Assembly (NCBI RefSeq): GCF_006874585.1
Contig: NZ_CP029761.1
Span: 1,189,001 to 1,253,000 of the forward strand
DNA: 64,000 nt
Direction of reading: 5' to 3'
Origin: Sphingomonas sp. IC081
GTDB taxonomy: Bacteria > Pseudomonadota > Alphaproteobacteria > Sphingomonadales > Sphingomonadaceae
The notes beneath the pieces are model-generated. The model was not told the DNA's origin, did no database searches, and saw nothing but the letters and a program-made list of their open reading frames with translations. Positions within the stretch are counted from its first letter, which is position 1. Every line of letters begins with the position of its first letter. Shown piece by piece: positions 55,411 through 64,000 of this stretch. The translations under genes were made by a program, and so were the position numbers.

Positions 55411-56039
55411 GGGCCATCGCTTTTGGACTCGCAATAGCGATGCTGGCTCTCCCGCAAAATGTCTGGCCGCAGGTCAAAACTGATACCGGATCGATCAGGT
55501 ACATATTTGAGACCCTTCTCGTCCCGAATGCAGGTGCTGAACGTTCGATAACCGTAGACAAATACGGCCCTTGGGTCGGCGGCAAAGCGGTTCCTGCGAA
55601 GGCCGTAGTGCTGGCGACCGATGTGCCGCTTCCCGAAACAGGGATCTTTCTGCGCAGCGGCACGGTCATGACGGCCGCAACCGCAGATCGTCTGATCGCA
55701 TGTGCAAACGGCGTCCTCGTCAAGGCCGGCGTAGGGGGGATGGGGAAGTCGCCGATATGCCTTGTCGATCTGGATCAGGATGGCAGGCCCGACGGGTGGT
55801 TCAAGGGTAGCATCAACGCGCTAGGGCCTTGGGGATATTACGAAATTCGATTTGGGCAGGGCATGCTGACTTGGTGCATCGGGCGGTCAGATGTCTGCAA
55901 GCAGGGGGCGCCCAAGATCAAATTGACCGATAGCGAGCAACTGAGCGAGTTCATGGGTGGGGTGTTCGCCTATCGCAAGTTGGCCGACGGAAATCTGGCG
56001 GTTCGAATAGTTCGCGATCCTGGGGAGGGAAAATACTAG
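55407..56039 (+). CDS. Exported hypothetical protein inserted in the pnt operon
   Basis: A 210-residue protein with a signal peptide (about 1-22, AMLALPQNVWPQ), no family recognised. The mature part has cysteines (IACAN, PICLVDLD, WCIGRSDVCK) and DLDQDGRPDGWF, a calcium-loop-like motif. Base composition is clearly lower in GC than in both pnt neighbours. It lies between pntAA and pntAB, overlapping pntAA by 4 bp and ending 2 bp before pntAB. This looks like a recent insertion that kept the reading arrangement. Confidence 0.72.
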   Translation: MRAIAFGLAIAMLALPQNVWPQVKTDTGSIRYIFETLLVPNAGAERSITVDKYGPWVGGKAVPAKAVVLATDVPLPETGIFLRSGTVMTAATADRLIACANGVLVKAGVGGMGKSPICLVDLDQDGRPDGWFKGSINALGPWGYYEIRFGQGMLTWCIGRSDVCKQGAPKIKLTDSEQLSEFMGGVFAYRKLADGNLAVRIVRDPGEGKY

Positions 56040-56041
56040 CC

Positions 56042-56344
56042 ATGGACTTCGTCTCGATCCTCTCGATCTTCGTGCTGGCCTGCTTCGTGGGTTACTACGT
56101 CGTCTGGTCGGTGACGCCGGCGCTGCATACGCCGCTGATGGCGGTGACCAATGCGATCTCCTCGGTGATCGTCGTCGGCGCTCTTGTGGCGAGCGCGGCG
56201 CCGGGCTCGCCGCTGTCGAAGTGGCTGGGGCTGGGCGCGGTCATGCTGGCCAGCATCAACATCTTTGGCGGTTTTGCCGTCACCGCGCGCATGCTGGCGA
56301 TGTACAAGAAGAAGGACAAGCCGGCCTCCAGGGAGACGAAGTGA
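56042..56344 (+). CDS. pntAB: NAD(P) transhydrogenase alpha subunit part 2
   Basis: The first part of membrane domain II of the transhydrogenase. The 100-residue protein has about three membrane segments and the family features VTPALHTPLMAVTNAISS and the C-terminal basic MYKKKDKPA. Its stop shares a base with the pntB start (TGATG). It is needed for proton translocation with PntB. Confidence 0.95.
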   Translation: MDFVSILSIFVLACFVGYYVVWSVTPALHTPLMAVTNAISSVIVVGALVASAAPGSPLSKWLGLGAVMLASINIFGGFAVTARMLAMYKKKDKPASRETK

Positions 56345-57801
56345 TGGAGGCCCACGCGGTGAACCCCTGGGTGGCGGTCGCCTACCTGATCGCCGGTATC
56401 TGCTTCATCCTCGCACTGCGGGGGCTTTCCTCACCCGCGACCAGCCGCAGGGGTAACCGCTACGGCATGGCGGGCATGGCGATTGCCGTGGTGACGACGC
56501 TGGTGACGCACGTGCCCACCGTGACGGCGATCGGGACCGACTACAAAGTCCACATCGACGGCTGGCGGTTTCTGGAGATTTTTGCCGCCATCGCGATCGG
56601 CGCGGTGATCGGCCTCACCACGGCGCGCAAGATCCAGATGACCGCGATGCCGCAGCTTGTGGCGGCGTTCCACTCGCTGGTCGGCCTGGCCGCGGTGCTG
56701 GTGGGCGTGGCGGCCTTTTACAATCCGGCGGCCTTCGGCATCCTGGAGGCGGGCGGGCTGGACATCCTCAAGGGAAGCCGGATCGAGATGGGGCTGGGCG
56801 TCGCCATCGGCGCGATCACGTTCTCGGGTTCGGTGATCGCCTTTGCCAAGCTCAACGGCAACATGAGCGGGGCGCCGATCCTGCTGCCCGCGCGCCACTC
56901 GATCAATCTGGCCGCGCTGCTGGCGATCATCGTGCTGGTCAGCCTGTTCCACGGCGATACGCCGCATCTGTTCTGGGGTATCGTGGCACTGAGCTTTGTC
57001 ATCGGTTTCCTGCTTATCATCCCGATCGGCGGGGCGGACATGCCGGTGGTCGTCTCGATGCTCAATTCCTATTCGGGCTGGGCGGCGGCAGCGATGGGGT
57101 TCACGCTGCACAACACGGCAATGATCGTGACCGGCGCCTTGGTCGGCTCTTCCGGCGCGATCCTCAGCTACATCATGTGCCGGGCAATGAACCGCAGCTT
57201 CATCTCGGTGATCGCCGGCGGGTTCGGCGCCGAGAACGCGGCGGGCGGCGGCGAGGGCAGGGAGCAGCGCCCGTGGAAGCGCGGATCGGCGGAAGACGCG
57301 GCTTTCCTGATGCAGGAGGCGGAGAACGTCATCATCATTCCCGGCTATGGCATGGCCGTGGCGCAGGCGCAGCATGTGCTGCGCGAGATGGCGGATCTCC
57401 TGAAGAAGCACGGCGTCAACGTGAAGTACGCGATCCACCCGGTCGCCGGGCGCATGCCGGGGCACATGAACGTGCTGCTGGCCGAAGCCAGCGTGCCCTA
57501 TGACGAGGTCTTCGAACTGGAGGACATCAACGGCGAGTTCGCCCAGTGCGACGTGGCCTTCATCATCGGCGCCAACGACGTGGTGAACCCGGCCGCGCGC
57601 ACCGACAAGTCCTCGCCGATCTACGGCATGCCGGTGTTCGACGTGGAGAAGGCCAAGACGATCTTTTTCGTCAAGCGCTCGATGGGCGGCGTGGGTTATG
57701 CTGGCGTCGACAACGACGTGTTCTACATGGACCAGACGATGATGCTGCTGGCCGACGCCAAGAAGATGGTCGAGGACATCAACAAGGCGCTGGCGGATTG
57801 A
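56344..57801 (+). CDS. pntB: NAD(P) transhydrogenase beta subunit
   Basis: Carries the rest of the membrane domain and NADP(H)-binding domain III. The 485-residue protein has about eight or nine membrane segments, MPVVVSMLNSYSGWAAAAMG, IPGYGMAVAQAQH, HPVAGRMPGHMNVLLAEA and the ending GGVGYAGVDNDVFY. Start overlaps the pntAB stop by 1 nt, so the subunits are coupled. Confidence 0.96.
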   Translation: MEAHAVNPWVAVAYLIAGICFILALRGLSSPATSRRGNRYGMAGMAIAVVTTLVTHVPTVTAIGTDYKVHIDGWRFLEIFAAIAIGAVIGLTTARKIQMTAMPQLVAAFHSLVGLAAVLVGVAAFYNPAAFGILEAGGLDILKGSRIEMGLGVAIGAITFSGSVIAFAKLNGNMSGAPILLPARHSINLAALLAIIVLVSLFHGDTPHLFWGIVALSFVIGFLLIIPIGGADMPVVVSMLNSYSGWAAAAMGFTLHNTAMIVTGALVGSSGAILSYIMCRAMNRSFISVIAGGFGAENAAGGGEGREQRPWKRGSAEDAAFLMQEAENVIIIPGYGMAVAQAQHVLREMADLLKKHGVNVKYAIHPVAGRMPGHMNVLLAEASVPYDEVFELEDINGEFAQCDVAFIIGANDVVNPAARTDKSSPIYGMPVFDVEKAKTIFFVKRSMGGVGYAGVDNDVFYMDQTMMLLADAKKMVEDINKALAD

Positions 57802-57824
57802 GGATGAGCCGCTAAGGGCGCGGC

Positions 57825-58139
57825 ATGCGTATGTTGAAGCGAATCCTGTTGCTTGCGGGTCTTGTCGTGGTTCTGGTTGTCGGCGCGCATTTCTATGCGG
57901 CCTGGCGCCTGCATTCGGCACTGATCGAGAATGGCATGTCGAACCGTGTCGCCACTTGCATGACCAGGCGCATGATGAAGCGGCTGAACCTGATCCAGAT
58001 CGTCAAGCTGCAGAAGCTGGAGGGCGACAAGCCCACGCTGGGCGCCTGGGTGCGTGCGGTGAAGTCGGTGGACGATAGCGAGGTGATCCTTGTCACCACC
58101 TCCTCGGCGGCGCTGTGCAAGACCGGTCTGGCCACGTGA
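57825..58139 (+). CDS. Small membrane-anchored hypothetical protein
   Basis: A 104-residue protein with an N-terminal membrane segment (about 6-24) and a small basic soluble part with cysteines (VATCMTRRMMKR and AALCKTGL). No family recognised. It lies 23 bp after pntB in the same direction and may be co-transcribed. Confidence 0.65.
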   Translation: MRMLKRILLLAGLVVVLVVGAHFYAAWRLHSALIENGMSNRVATCMTRRMMKRLNLIQIVKLQKLEGDKPTLGAWVRAVKSVDDSEVILVTTSSAALCKTGLAT

Positions 58140-58211
58140 AGCGGTTGCAAGTCAGGTGTTTCCCCCGCCACTCGAAATGCTCTAGGGCGGCGGGAAATTT
58201 CTAGGCCGTTG

Positions 58212-59408
58212 ATGAGTTCACGACCTAGCTCCAGGAAAGACCAAGGCTTGACCCTCGCTCCTTACGCATCCGATCCGGCTCGCACGCGCGGGCGCGAGTT
58301 CCTGACCGACGACAGCGGCACGCGCGGGCCGCGCAGCGCCTATCAGCGCGACCGTGACCGCATCATCCATTCCATCGCGTTCCGCCGCCTGCGCTACAAG
58401 ACCCAGGTCTTCATCGCGCCCGACGGCGATCATTATCGCGTGCGCCTGACCCACAGCCTGGAAGTCGCCCAGATCGCGCGTGTCATCGCCCGCATCCTCG
58501 GGCTCGACGAGGATCTGAGCGAGGCGCTGGCGCTGGCGCACGATATCGGTCATCCGCCGTTCGGCCATGCGGGGGAGGAGGCGCTCGACGCCGCGCTCCA
58601 CCAGGCTGGCGGGTTCGACCACAATGCCAATTGCCTGCGCACGCTGATGCGCATCGAGACGCCCTATTGCGAGCACGACGGGCTCAACCTGACGTGGGAG
58701 ACCCTGGAAGGGCTGGCCAAGCACAACGGCCCGGTCACCGCGCCGAACTGGGCGCTGGGTGAGCTGGATGCGGCCTATAACCTCGAACTCGGCTCCTATG
58801 CCTCGCTGGAGGCGCAAGTGGCGGCGCTTTCCGACGACATTGCCTACGACAACCACGATATCGACGATGGCCTGCGCGCGGGGTTCCTCGATCTCGACGA
58901 ACTGCTGGCGCATCCCTTTGTCGCCGCGCGCTGGCGCGAGGTGGAGCGGCGCTTCCCGGGCGTGGCGCGCAGCCGGCAACTGGCGGAGCTTATCCGCAGC
59001 CAGATCGGCTTCATGGTCAACGACCTGATCGCCCAGACCAGGGCCAACCTCATCGGCATCGAGAGCGTGCACGACGTGCGCACCGCGGGGCGTCAGCTGG
59101 TCACCTTCTCGCCGGACGTCGAGGAGGGGGAGCGGGCCTTCAAGCGCTTCATGTACGAGAAGCTCTATTACCACCCCGAACAGCTCGAAACCGCGCGCCG
59201 CGCGCGGGCGGTGATCGCCGAACTCTATGCCGCCTATTCGCAGGAGCCGGTGCTGATGGAGGAAAGCTGGATCGACGGCTTGCCGCGCCAGGAGCCGCAG
59301 CGCAGCCGCCATATCGCCGACTATATCGCCGGCATGACCGACCGCTATGCCATCGCCTGTCACGCGCGGATCTACGGATCGACGCCGGAGGGGCTGCGCA
59401 ATGTCTGA
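58212..59408 (+). CDS. Deoxyguanosinetriphosphate triphosphohydrolase-like protein
   Basis: An HD-superfamily enzyme that hydrolyses dGTP (or other dNTPs) to the nucleoside and triphosphate. The 398-residue protein has RLTHSLEVAQIARVI and the HD motif ALAHDIGHPPFGHAGEEAL, then FDHNANCLRTL. The ATG start is preferred over a TTG one codon upstream. The stop overlaps the next gene start by 8 bp. Confidence 0.94.
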   Translation: MSSRPSSRKDQGLTLAPYASDPARTRGREFLTDDSGTRGPRSAYQRDRDRIIHSIAFRRLRYKTQVFIAPDGDHYRVRLTHSLEVAQIARVIARILGLDEDLSEALALAHDIGHPPFGHAGEEALDAALHQAGGFDHNANCLRTLMRIETPYCEHDGLNLTWETLEGLAKHNGPVTAPNWALGELDAAYNLELGSYASLEAQVAALSDDIAYDNHDIDDGLRAGFLDLDELLAHPFVAARWREVERRFPGVARSRQLAELIRSQIGFMVNDLIAQTRANLIGIESVHDVRTAGRQLVTFSPDVEEGERAFKRFMYEKLYYHPEQLETARRARAVIAELYAAYSQEPVLMEESWIDGLPRQEPQRSRHIADYIAGMTDRYAIACHARIYGSTPEGLRNV

Positions 59409-60093
59409 AGCCGCAACGCCTGTATGGCGGCTTTGCCTCGTCGGGGCGAGCGGGCTGGTCGGGCAGGCGGTGATCGCCGGCAGCGTGGCGCGCGCCGATG
59501 TGCGTGTGGTCGGTGTTGCCCGGCGCGAGGTGCCCTTGCCGGAAGGTGCGCGGATGGAAGTGCTGGTGGGCGATAGCGACCAGTGGCCTGCGCTCATCGC
59601 CGCCGCCCGGGCCGAGGTGCTGGTCTGCGCGCTCGGCACCACGCGCAAGGCGGCGGGCAGTGACGAGGCGTTCCGGGCGGTCGATCACGACCTCGTGCTG
59701 GAGGTGGCGCATGCCGCCCGCGCCGCCGGGATCGCGCATTTCATCCTCGTCTCCTCGGTTGGCGCCGACCGGGCGAGCGGCAACCTCTACTTGCGCACCA
59801 AGGGCGACGTCGAGGATGCTGTCCACAAGCTGGGTTTCCGCCGCCTCGACATCCTGCGCCCCGGTCTGCTGCGCGGCCCGCGCCGCGAGAGCCGCCCGCT
59901 GGAAAGCCTGGCGCAAGTCTTGAACCCGCTCGCGGATGCCACCGTGCTGCATGGCCGGTTCTCGAAATTCCGCTCGATCACGGTACGCCGCCTTGCCGAG
60001 GTGATCCTCGCGCTGAGCGCCGAGAAGACGCGCGGCCGCTTCATTCACGAGCACGCAGCGATGATGCGCGTGCTGGGCCGGGCGCAAAGATAG
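59401..60093 (+). CDS. NAD(P)H-binding (atypical SDR) protein
   Basis: A 230-residue Rossmann protein with the motif CLVGASGLVGQAVI and the atypical SDR pattern LVSSVGADRASGNLYLRTKGD, followed by LDILRPGLLRG. This is like the HTATIP2/oxidoreductase type seen in many proteobacteria; substrate unknown. It overlaps the dGTPase gene by 8 bp. Confidence 0.9.
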   Translation: MSEAATPVWRLCLVGASGLVGQAVIAGSVARADVRVVGVARREVPLPEGARMEVLVGDSDQWPALIAAARAEVLVCALGTTRKAAGSDEAFRAVDHDLVLEVAHAARAAGIAHFILVSSVGADRASGNLYLRTKGDVEDAVHKLGFRRLDILRPGLLRGPRRESRPLESLAQVLNPLADATVLHGRFSKFRSITVRRLAEVILALSAEKTRGRFIHEHAAMMRVLGRAQR

Positions 60094-60172
60094 GTGGGAC
60101 GGGGCGGGGGGTGCGGCGGGGTTTGCAGCGGGGCCTTGCGCGAAATTGTGCGGCACTGCAGCGCAAGCGGCG

Positions 60173-60216
60173 TTGACACAAACGCACCGGTCACCCAAGG
60201 GACAAGGCATCGCTGA
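60173..60216 (+). promoter_or_regulatory. Possible promoter of the gcv operon
   Basis: TTGACA at 60173-60178 matches a sigma-70 -35 box and lies about 40 bp before the riboswitch. A good -10 is not seen at 17 bp; the sequence there is CAAGGG. The call rests on the -35 and position. Confidence 0.3.
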
Positions 60217-60328
60217 CAGCGCGGGAGAGACCTGCCGATTCGCATGTGCGGCCTAGGCCGCGTTTGGGATGAAGTGGGCGCCGAAGGAGCAACCGCCCCG
60301 GAATCTCTCAGGCAAAAGGACCGCGCAG
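60217..60328 (+). ncRNA. Glycine riboswitch, aptamer 1
   Basis: GCGCGG at about 60219 pairs with CCGCGC at about 60321 (P1). The core has GGGAGAGACC, GCGCCGAAGGAGCAA and CTCTCAGGCAAAAGGAC, all conserved in gcvT-type glycine riboswitches. It is the first half of a tandem switch upstream of the glycine cleavage genes. Confidence 0.9.
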
Positions 60329-60334
60329 CGTCGA

Positions 60335-60450
60335 TAGCGAGACTCTGGAAAGTGTCTCATTCCTTTGGAATGAGGCCGCCGACGGTGTAACTTTGGCCAT
60401 GCCTGTCATGGGCGCGCCAAGGGAAGCTCTCAGGTTTCCGTGACAGAGGG
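60335..60450 (+). ncRNA. Glycine riboswitch, aptamer 2
   Basis: The second aptamer has GCGAGACTCTGGAAAG, GCCGCCGACGGTGTAA and AAGCTCTCAGG...GTGACAGAGGGG. The 3' part overlaps the GAGGGGG ribosome binding site before gcvT, so glycine binding could free or hide that site. Glycine switches of this class usually turn expression on. Confidence 0.88.
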
Positions 60451-60460
60451 GGCACCTGGA

Positions 60461-61624
60461 ATGGTGTGCCGAACTGTGCGGAGTCATGTCTTGAGCGAAT
60501 ACCCGATTTCCGATTCCGATCAGGAACCCGAAGAACTGGCGCCGATGCTGTTGCCGCTGGATGGCTGGCACCGCGATCACGGTGGCCGCATGGTCGAATT
60601 CGCCGGTTACATGATGCCCGTCCAGTACGAAGGGATCATGGCCGAGCACCTGTGGACGCGTGAGAGCGCCGGGCTGTTCGACGTCAGCCACATGGGCCAG
60701 CTGTTCATTTCCGGCGAGGGTGTCGACGCCGCGCTCGAAGCGGCGCTGCCGATCGATCTTTCGACCCTCAAGCTCGCCTCGGTGCGGTATTCGCTGCTGC
60801 TCGACGAGAACGGCGGCGTGCTCGACGATCTCATGGTCACCCGCCAGGAAGACGGCTTCTACGTTGTCGTCAACGGCGCGACCAAGTGGGACGACATCGC
60901 CGTCTTCCACGAGCTGCTGCCCGAGGACGTGACGCTCAACCACCTCGATGACCGCGCGCTGCTGGCGCTGCAGGGGCCCAAGGCGGTCGATGCGCTGGAG
61001 CGCGTGGCGCCGGGCGTTGCCGCGCTCACCTTCATGAAGAGCGGGCGCTTCACGCTGGGCGGCGTCGAGGCCTGGATCAGCCGCTCGGGCTATACCGGCG
61101 AGGACGGTTTCGAGATCTCGATCCCCGGCGATGCCGCTGCCGAGGTGGCGGACCTGCTGCTGGCCCAGGCTGAAGTGAAGCCGATCGGCCTTGGCGCGCG
61201 CGATTCGCTCCGCCTTGAAGCCGGCCTGCCGCTCTATGGCCATGACATGGACCCCGAGCGCGGCCCGGTCGAAGCCGGTCTTGCTTTCGGCGTGAACAAG
61301 CGCCGCCGCCTCGAAGGCGGTTTCCCCGGCGCGGCCCGTGTCCAGCGCGACTTTGCCGAGGGCACGGCCCAGAAGCGCATCGGCCTCACGCTCGAAGGCC
61401 GTCAGGCCGCGCGCGAAGGCGCCAAGGTTTTCCATGGTGAACAGGAGGTTGGCGTCGTCACTTCAGGCGGTTTCTCGCCTTCGCTCCAGCATCCCATTGC
61501 CATGGCCTATGTCGACGCGGCGCTTGCCGCCGACGGCACCGCCCTTTCCATCGACATCCGGGGCAAGAAGCTGGGCGCCACCGTCGCAGCCATGCCCTTT
61601 GTCCCCAATCGCTATCACCGCTGA
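60461..61624 (+). CDS. gcvT: Glycine cleavage system aminomethyltransferase (T protein)
   Basis: Transfers the methylene group from lipoylated H protein to tetrahydrofolate, releasing ammonia. The product has [45 protein letters not shown], and [20 protein letters not shown]. The ATG given has GGGGG 8 nt upstream. A TTG at 60491 with CGGAG upstream would give a shorter, more family-like N-terminus; the two cannot be told apart by eye. It is the first gene of the gcv operon, under the glycine riboswitch. Confidence 0.94.
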   Translation: MVCRTVRSHVLSEYPISDSDQEPEELAPMLLPLDGWHRDHGGRMVEFAGYMMPVQYEGIMAEHLWTRESAGLFDVSHMGQLFISGEGVDAALEAALPIDLSTLKLASVRYSLLLDENGGVLDDLMVTRQEDGFYVVVNGATKWDDIAVFHELLPEDVTLNHLDDRALLALQGPKAVDALERVAPGVAALTFMKSGRFTLGGVEAWISRSGYTGEDGFEISIPGDAAAEVADLLLAQAEVKPIGLGARDSLRLEAGLPLYGHDMDPERGPVEAGLAFGVNKRRRLEGGFPGAARVQRDFAEGTAQKRIGLTLEGRQAAREGAKVFHGEQEVGVVTSGGFSPSLQHPIAMAYVDAALAADGTALSIDIRGKKLGATVAAMPFVPNRYHR

Positions 61625-61635
61625 GGAACTCTCCC

Positions 61636-62007
61636 ATGACCCGTTATTTCTCGCAGGAACACGAGTGGATCGAAATCGAGGGTGACCTCGGCACCGTGGG
61701 CATCACCGACTACGCACAGGGCCAGCTGGGCGACATCACCTTTGTCGACCTGCCCGCCGAAGGCGCGACGTTCGAAAAGGGCGATTCGGTTGCCGTCGTC
61801 GATTCGGTGAAGGCCGCTTCGGACGTCTACACCCCGGTTTCCGGCACCATCGCCGAAGCCAACGAAGTTCTGGCCGACCAGCCCGAACTGGTGAACACCG
61901 ACGCCGAAGTCGGCGGCTGGCTGTTCCGCATCACCCTGTCGGACGCTTCCGAACTGGAAGCGCTCATGGATGAAGCGGCTTACAAGGACTATGTCGAAAG
62001 CCTCTGA
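61636..62007 (+). CDS. gcvH: Glycine cleavage system H protein
   Basis: Carries the lipoyl arm between P, T and L proteins. The 123-residue protein has the lipoylated Lys59 in [11 protein letters not shown] and the usual [10 protein letters not shown] start. It lies 11 bp after gcvT. A 186-bp repeat-containing gap follows before gcvPA. Confidence 0.97.
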   Translation: MTRYFSQEHEWIEIEGDLGTVGITDYAQGQLGDITFVDLPAEGATFEKGDSVAVVDSVKAASDVYTPVSGTIAEANEVLADQPELVNTDAEVGGWLFRITLSDASELEALMDEAAYKDYVESL

Positions 62008-62019
62008 GCCTTCGATCCT

Positions 62020-62163
62020 CCCCCTGAGGGGGAGGGGCACCGCCGCCAAGCGGTGGTGGAGGGGTATTCAGACCTGCGGCGTGGTTCCACGCCGCGGGCA
62101 GCTTGCCCCTCCGTCAGCCCTCCGGGCTCCGCCTTTCCTCAGGCACCTCTCCTTGCAGGTGAG
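62020..62163. repeat. GC-rich mosaic palindrome between gcvH and gcvPA
   Basis: Contains CTCCCCCTGAGGGGGAG (a hairpin), GGGCACCGCCGCCAAGCGGTGGTGGAGGGG, TGCGGCGTGGTTCCACGCCGCGGGCA (hairpin) and a final CACCTCTCCTTGCAGGTGAGG (hairpin). This is typical of intergenic repeats in this group. It sits inside the gcv operon and could lower readthrough into gcvPA. Confidence 0.65.
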
Positions 62164-62193
62164 GATCCTCGAGATTTCTGACCAGGAAACCCC

Positions 62194-63552
62194 ATGCGCT
62201 ACCTTCCCCTGACTCCGGCCGACCGTGCCGAGATGCTCGGCGTCATCGGCGCCGCCAGCGTCGACGATCTCTTCGTCGATGTGCCCGCCGAAGCCCGCCT
62301 GTCCGGCCCGATCGCAGGCCTGCCTGCCCACGCCAGCGAAATGGCGGTCGAGCGCCACATGGCGAGCCTCGCGGCCAAGAACCTCTCGGCCGGCACGGCG
62401 CCGTTCTTCATCGGTGCGGGCGCCTACCGCCACCATGTTCCGGCCTCGGTCGATCACCTGATCCAGCGCGGCGAGTTCCTCACCGCCTACACGCCCTACC
62501 AGCCGGAAATCGCGCAGGGCACGCTGCAGGTGCTGTTCGAGTTCCAGACCCAGGTCGCGCGCCTGTTCGGCACCGACATCGCCAATGCCTCGATGTACGA
62601 CGGTTCGACCGCGTGCTGGGAAGCGATCCTGATGGCCAGCCGCGTGACCCGCAAGGTCCGGGCCGTGCTGTCCAGCGGTCTGCACCCGCACTACGCCGAA
62701 GTCGTGCGCACGATGGCCAAGTTCACCGAGGACGAGATCGTCAGCCTCAAGCCCGAACTGGTGGCCGAGGCCGATGACGCCGCCGTGATCGCCGCGATCG
62801 ACGACAAGACCTCCTGCGTCGTTGTCCAGTATCCCGACGTCATGGGCCGCATTCCCGATCTCGCCGCGATTGCCGAGGCCGCGCATGCCAAGGGCGCGCT
62901 GCTGATCGCCGTCGTCACCGAGCCGGTGGCGCTGGGCATGATCGAGGCGCCGGGCGCGCTGGGTGCCGACATCGTCGTGGGCGAGGGCCAGTCGCTGGGC
63001 GTCGGCCTGCAGTTCGGCGGTCCGTACCTGGGCCTGTTCGGCTGCCGCGAGAAGTTCGTGCGCCAGATGCCGGGCCGTCTCTGCGGCCAGACCGTGGACG
63101 CCGAGGGCAAGCGCGGCTTCGTGCTGACGCTCTCGACCCGCGAACAGCATATCCGCCGCGAGAAGGCGACCAGCAACATCTGCACGAATTCAGGGCTTTG
63201 CGCGCTGGCTTTCAGCATTCACCTGACCCTGCTGGGCGGTGAGGGCCTGGCCCAGCTGGCCGCCGTGAACCACGACAAGGCGCAGGCGCTGATCGAGCGT
63301 CTGGCCAAGGTGCCGGGCGTGACGGTGCTGAACCAGGCCTACTTCAACGAGGCGACCGTGGTGCTGCCGCGTGACGCCCGCGAAGTCGTGCGGGACCTTG
63401 CCGACCGCAAAGTGCTGGGCGGCGTCTCGCTCGGCCGCCTGTTCCCCGAGGACTGCGATCTGCACAACGGCCTGCTGGTGACGGCGACCGAGACCGTGAC
63501 CGACGAGGATATCGAAACCTTTGCCCGTGAGCTTGAAGGAGTGCTGGCATGA
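62194..63552 (+). CDS. gcvPA: Glycine dehydrogenase (decarboxylating) subunit 1
   Basis: The N-terminal half of split P protein, which decarboxylates glycine with PLP. The 452-residue protein has [15 protein letters not shown] at the start, [14 protein letters not shown], and [18 protein letters not shown] lies about 8 nt upstream. The stop overlaps the gcvPB start by 4 bp (ATGA). Confidence 0.96.
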   Translation: MRYLPLTPADRAEMLGVIGAASVDDLFVDVPAEARLSGPIAGLPAHASEMAVERHMASLAAKNLSAGTAPFFIGAGAYRHHVPASVDHLIQRGEFLTAYTPYQPEIAQGTLQVLFEFQTQVARLFGTDIANASMYDGSTACWEAILMASRVTRKVRAVLSSGLHPHYAEVVRTMAKFTEDEIVSLKPELVAEADDAAVIAAIDDKTSCVVVQYPDVMGRIPDLAAIAEAAHAKGALLIAVVTEPVALGMIEAPGALGADIVVGEGQSLGVGLQFGGPYLGLFGCREKFVRQMPGRLCGQTVDAEGKRGFVLTLSTREQHIRREKATSNICTNSGLCALAFSIHLTLLGGEGLAQLAAVNHDKAQALIERLAKVPGVTVLNQAYFNEATVVLPRDAREVVRDLADRKVLGGVSLGRLFPEDCDLHNGLLVTATETVTDEDIETFARELEGVLA

Positions 63553-64000
63553 ACGCGGTAAACGCAAGCGGCTGGCGCCCCCAGATGGGCGAAGCCGGTG
63601 AGGGCGCTGTCTTCAAGACCGCCTCGGGCGACTATGGCCTGATGCTGGAAGAGGCGCTCAGCTTCGAACTCGGTTCCTCGGCCAAGTGCGGTGTCGATCT
63701 CGACACCCCGACGCGCCCCGTTGCCTCGGGTCTTGCGAAGTTCCTGCGCAAGGCGGCCCCGGCGCTTCCGGGCCTCACCGAGCCGGAAGCGGTGCGCCAC
63801 TACACCCGCCTGTCGCGCCAGAACTACGCGATCGACCTCGGGCCGTTCCCGCTCGGTTCGTGCACGATGAAGCACAACCCGCGCCTGAACGAGAAGATGG
63901 CTCGCCTGCCGGGCTTTGCCGACGTTCACCCGCTCCAGCCGCAGAAGACGGTCGAGGGCGCGCTGGAAGTGATCGAGCAGCTGGCCGACTGGCTGATCAC
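63549..64000 (+). CDS. gcvPB: Glycine dehydrogenase (decarboxylating) subunit 2, 5' part (cut by window end)
   Basis: The C-terminal half of the split P protein. About 150 codons are present: the start [34 protein letters not shown], then [20 protein letters not shown], which is conserved in this subunit. The PLP lysine lies beyond the window. Translation is coupled with gcvPA. Confidence 0.95.
   Translation, partial: MNAVNASGWRPQMGEAGEGAVFKTASGDYGLMLEEALSFELGSSAKCGVDLDTPTRPVASGLAKFLRKAAPALPGLTEPEAVRHYTRLSRQNYAIDLGPFPLGSCTMKHNPRLNEKMARLPGFADVHPLQPQKTVEGALEVIEQLADWLI

Noticed and set aside
62020..62163. CRISPR-like repeat arrangement between gcvH and gcvPA
   Set aside because: The repeats are palindromic and of different lengths with no regular spacers; no cas genes are nearby.

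Overview
The window looks like a chromosomal segment of a high-GC alphaproteobacterium, most likely Sphingomonadales (Novosphingobium or a close relative). The basis is the CcrM methyltransferase next to rnhB, a ChvG/ChvI pair divergent from pckA and followed by truncated HprK, RapZ, EIIA and HPr, a three-gene proton-translocating transhydrogenase, short-form HisG, and the style of the dispersed palindromes. Genus is inferred from gene content and protein style; no 16S gene is present. No tRNA, rRNA, insertion sequence, prophage or CRISPR array was seen.

Layout. 1-6.4 kb: 3' end of uvrC, an exported protein with a duplicated domain, an M1 aminopeptidase, and a JmjC-like/acetyltransferase pair. 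6.4-13 kb: proton-pumping pyrophosphatase hppA, a low-GC membrane protein, and the operon hisG-hisD-nusB-thiL. 13-20.7 kb: bolA, a J-domain gene and cobS, which usually lie together in alphaproteobacteria, here separated by a tightly overlapping eight-gene detoxification-type operon (three glutathione transferases, two VOC proteins, GFA-like, SRPBCC, DUF1428) with a divergent HxlR regulator. 21-26 kb: truA-fmt divergent from recR-def-rmuC. 26.5-34 kb: rRNA/tRNA methyltransferase, HPr, EIIA, RapZ, HprK, ChvG and ChvI divergent from pckA. 34-42 kb: DUF885 protein, alpha/beta hydrolase, twin cysteine desulfurases with a ferredoxin, and parC. 42-49 kb: aspartic protease, cca, NUDIX, DUF1285, GNAT, PQQ-type dehydrogenase, rnhB and an SDR. 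49-54 kb: ccrM, folP, a small exported protein and an NtrC-like regulator. 54-60 kb: a CoxIV-like peptide, pntAA-orf-pntAB-pntB, dGTPase and an NAD(P)-binding protein. 60-64 kb: tandem glycine riboswitch and gcvT-gcvH-gcvPA-gcvPB (the last cut by the window edge).

Most notable signal: the intergenic region in front of ccrM carries 13 GANTC sites (the CcrM target) in 177 bp, arranged as four triplets plus one single site, spaced close to whole helical turns and nearly mirror-symmetric. This looks like a dedicated methylation-sensing control region rather than chance. Other notable structure: a family of multi-hairpin intergenic repeats (three copies), a 28-nt perfect hairpin directly before the thiL start, a foreign-looking gene inside the pnt operon, an NtrC-family regulator whose sigma-54 contact loop reads GAFPGA, and overlapping divergent non-ATG starts of rnhB and a PQQ-type dehydrogenase.
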